Positions 19,863 through 20,064 of a DNA stretch of 20,064 bases are shown here, piece by piece (the first letter of the stretch is position 1; each line of letters begins with the position of its first letter). The notes below the pieces were generated by a model that was not told the origin of the DNA, searched no databases, and was given only the letters and a program-made list of their open reading frames with translations. This stretch comes from a virus. The position numbers and the translations under genes were made by a program. The DNA is taken from IMG/VR virus record IMGVR_UViG_3300042309_001719, positions 1-20,064 of that record; one strand, written 5' to 3'.

Positions 19863-19987
19863 TTCCCAAAACGGGCTGGGAAAGAAGAAGATTCCCAAAC
19901 GACATCGCACGAAACCCAGGAAAACACTTGGTAAACGTAATCAGAAATTCGCTAAAATCCCGAGAGTGGGGTTTGGGAAAATTCCCA
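19863..19987. promoter_or_regulatory. Cluster of TTCCCA/TGGGAA half-sites upstream of sigma gene
   Basis: TTCCCA at 19863, TGGGAA at 19877, TTCCCA at 19892, then the pair TGGGAA-AA-TTCCCA at 19974-19987. Five half-sites in 125 bp, two forming a near-perfect palindrome, suggest binding sites for a dimeric regulator controlling sigma transcription. The rest of 19818-20064 shows no gene that I can support, and I could not fix a promoter. Confidence 0.5.
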
Positions 19988-20064
19988 TGTCTTCAATCCA
20001 GAAAGAGACCAGCGCCTAGAATCTGCGCGAAACAGGCCTGAGTAGGATTGAGTGCTTCAAGCAG

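Overview
The window reads as part of a tailed-phage genome or prophage, probably of a mid-GC host. A planctomycete (Pirellulales-like) host would fit the moderate GC, the CGATCG-rich coding sequence and the flavour of the proteins, but this is a weak inference. No bacterial housekeeping gene is visible. Nearly all core phage genes lie on the minus strand, so the core reads from right to left: regulation and sigma factor, recombination and replication, methylase, terminase, portal.

Minus-strand core, in reading order. 20064-18500: a structured leader and operator-like cluster, then an ECF-like sigma factor and two small genes, one with a zinc-finger pattern. 18479-16151: a recombination module made of a Cas4/RecB-like PD-(D/E)XK nuclease, a Sak4-like RecA-fold ATPase and a DUF669 protein. 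16032-10252: a NUMOD4/HNH endonuclease, a RusA resolvase, a small protein, a large TTG-started primase-helicase, a 319-bp non-coding gap with nested inverted repeats, an unknown protein, a winged-helix protein and a second NUMOD4/HNH endonuclease. 10245-8866: a ParB-domain/DNA methyltransferase fusion. After a 5.4 kb interruption the structural start follows: a small terminase-position protein (3439), the large terminase (GTG start at 3243), a 65-aa protein in the lambda gpW position, and a lambda-type portal protein that runs off the left edge.

Plus-strand island, 3634-8855. Eleven short genes in the opposite orientation fill the gap between terminase and methylase. They are an amidoligase, several small acidic or helical proteins of unknown function, a HARE-HTH protein, a DUF4314 protein and an MSTRATI-type phage protein. 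Six copies of a sequence with an invariant 15-bp centre (ATGGCTCATGTGTGT) lie 55-73 bp before six of the start codons, and a seventh decayed copy precedes a three-gene set. Intrinsic-terminator-like hairpins separate most cassettes. The layout resembles an array of independently headed accessory (moron) cassettes under one shared control element, comparable in layout to the start-associated sequences of cluster K mycobacteriophages.

Three unusual signals stand out. The first is the cassette repeat. The second is that all eleven plus-strand genes share one reading frame, while the opposite strand is free of stops in the matching register for about 5.5 kb. The third is a bipartite 40-bp element present twice, about 18 kb apart, in front of minus-strand genes (895-934 and 19100-19139). 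The sigma factor and its leader, which could fold into a pseudoknot over the Shine-Dalgarno sequence, are a plausible switch for these elements, but that link is inference.
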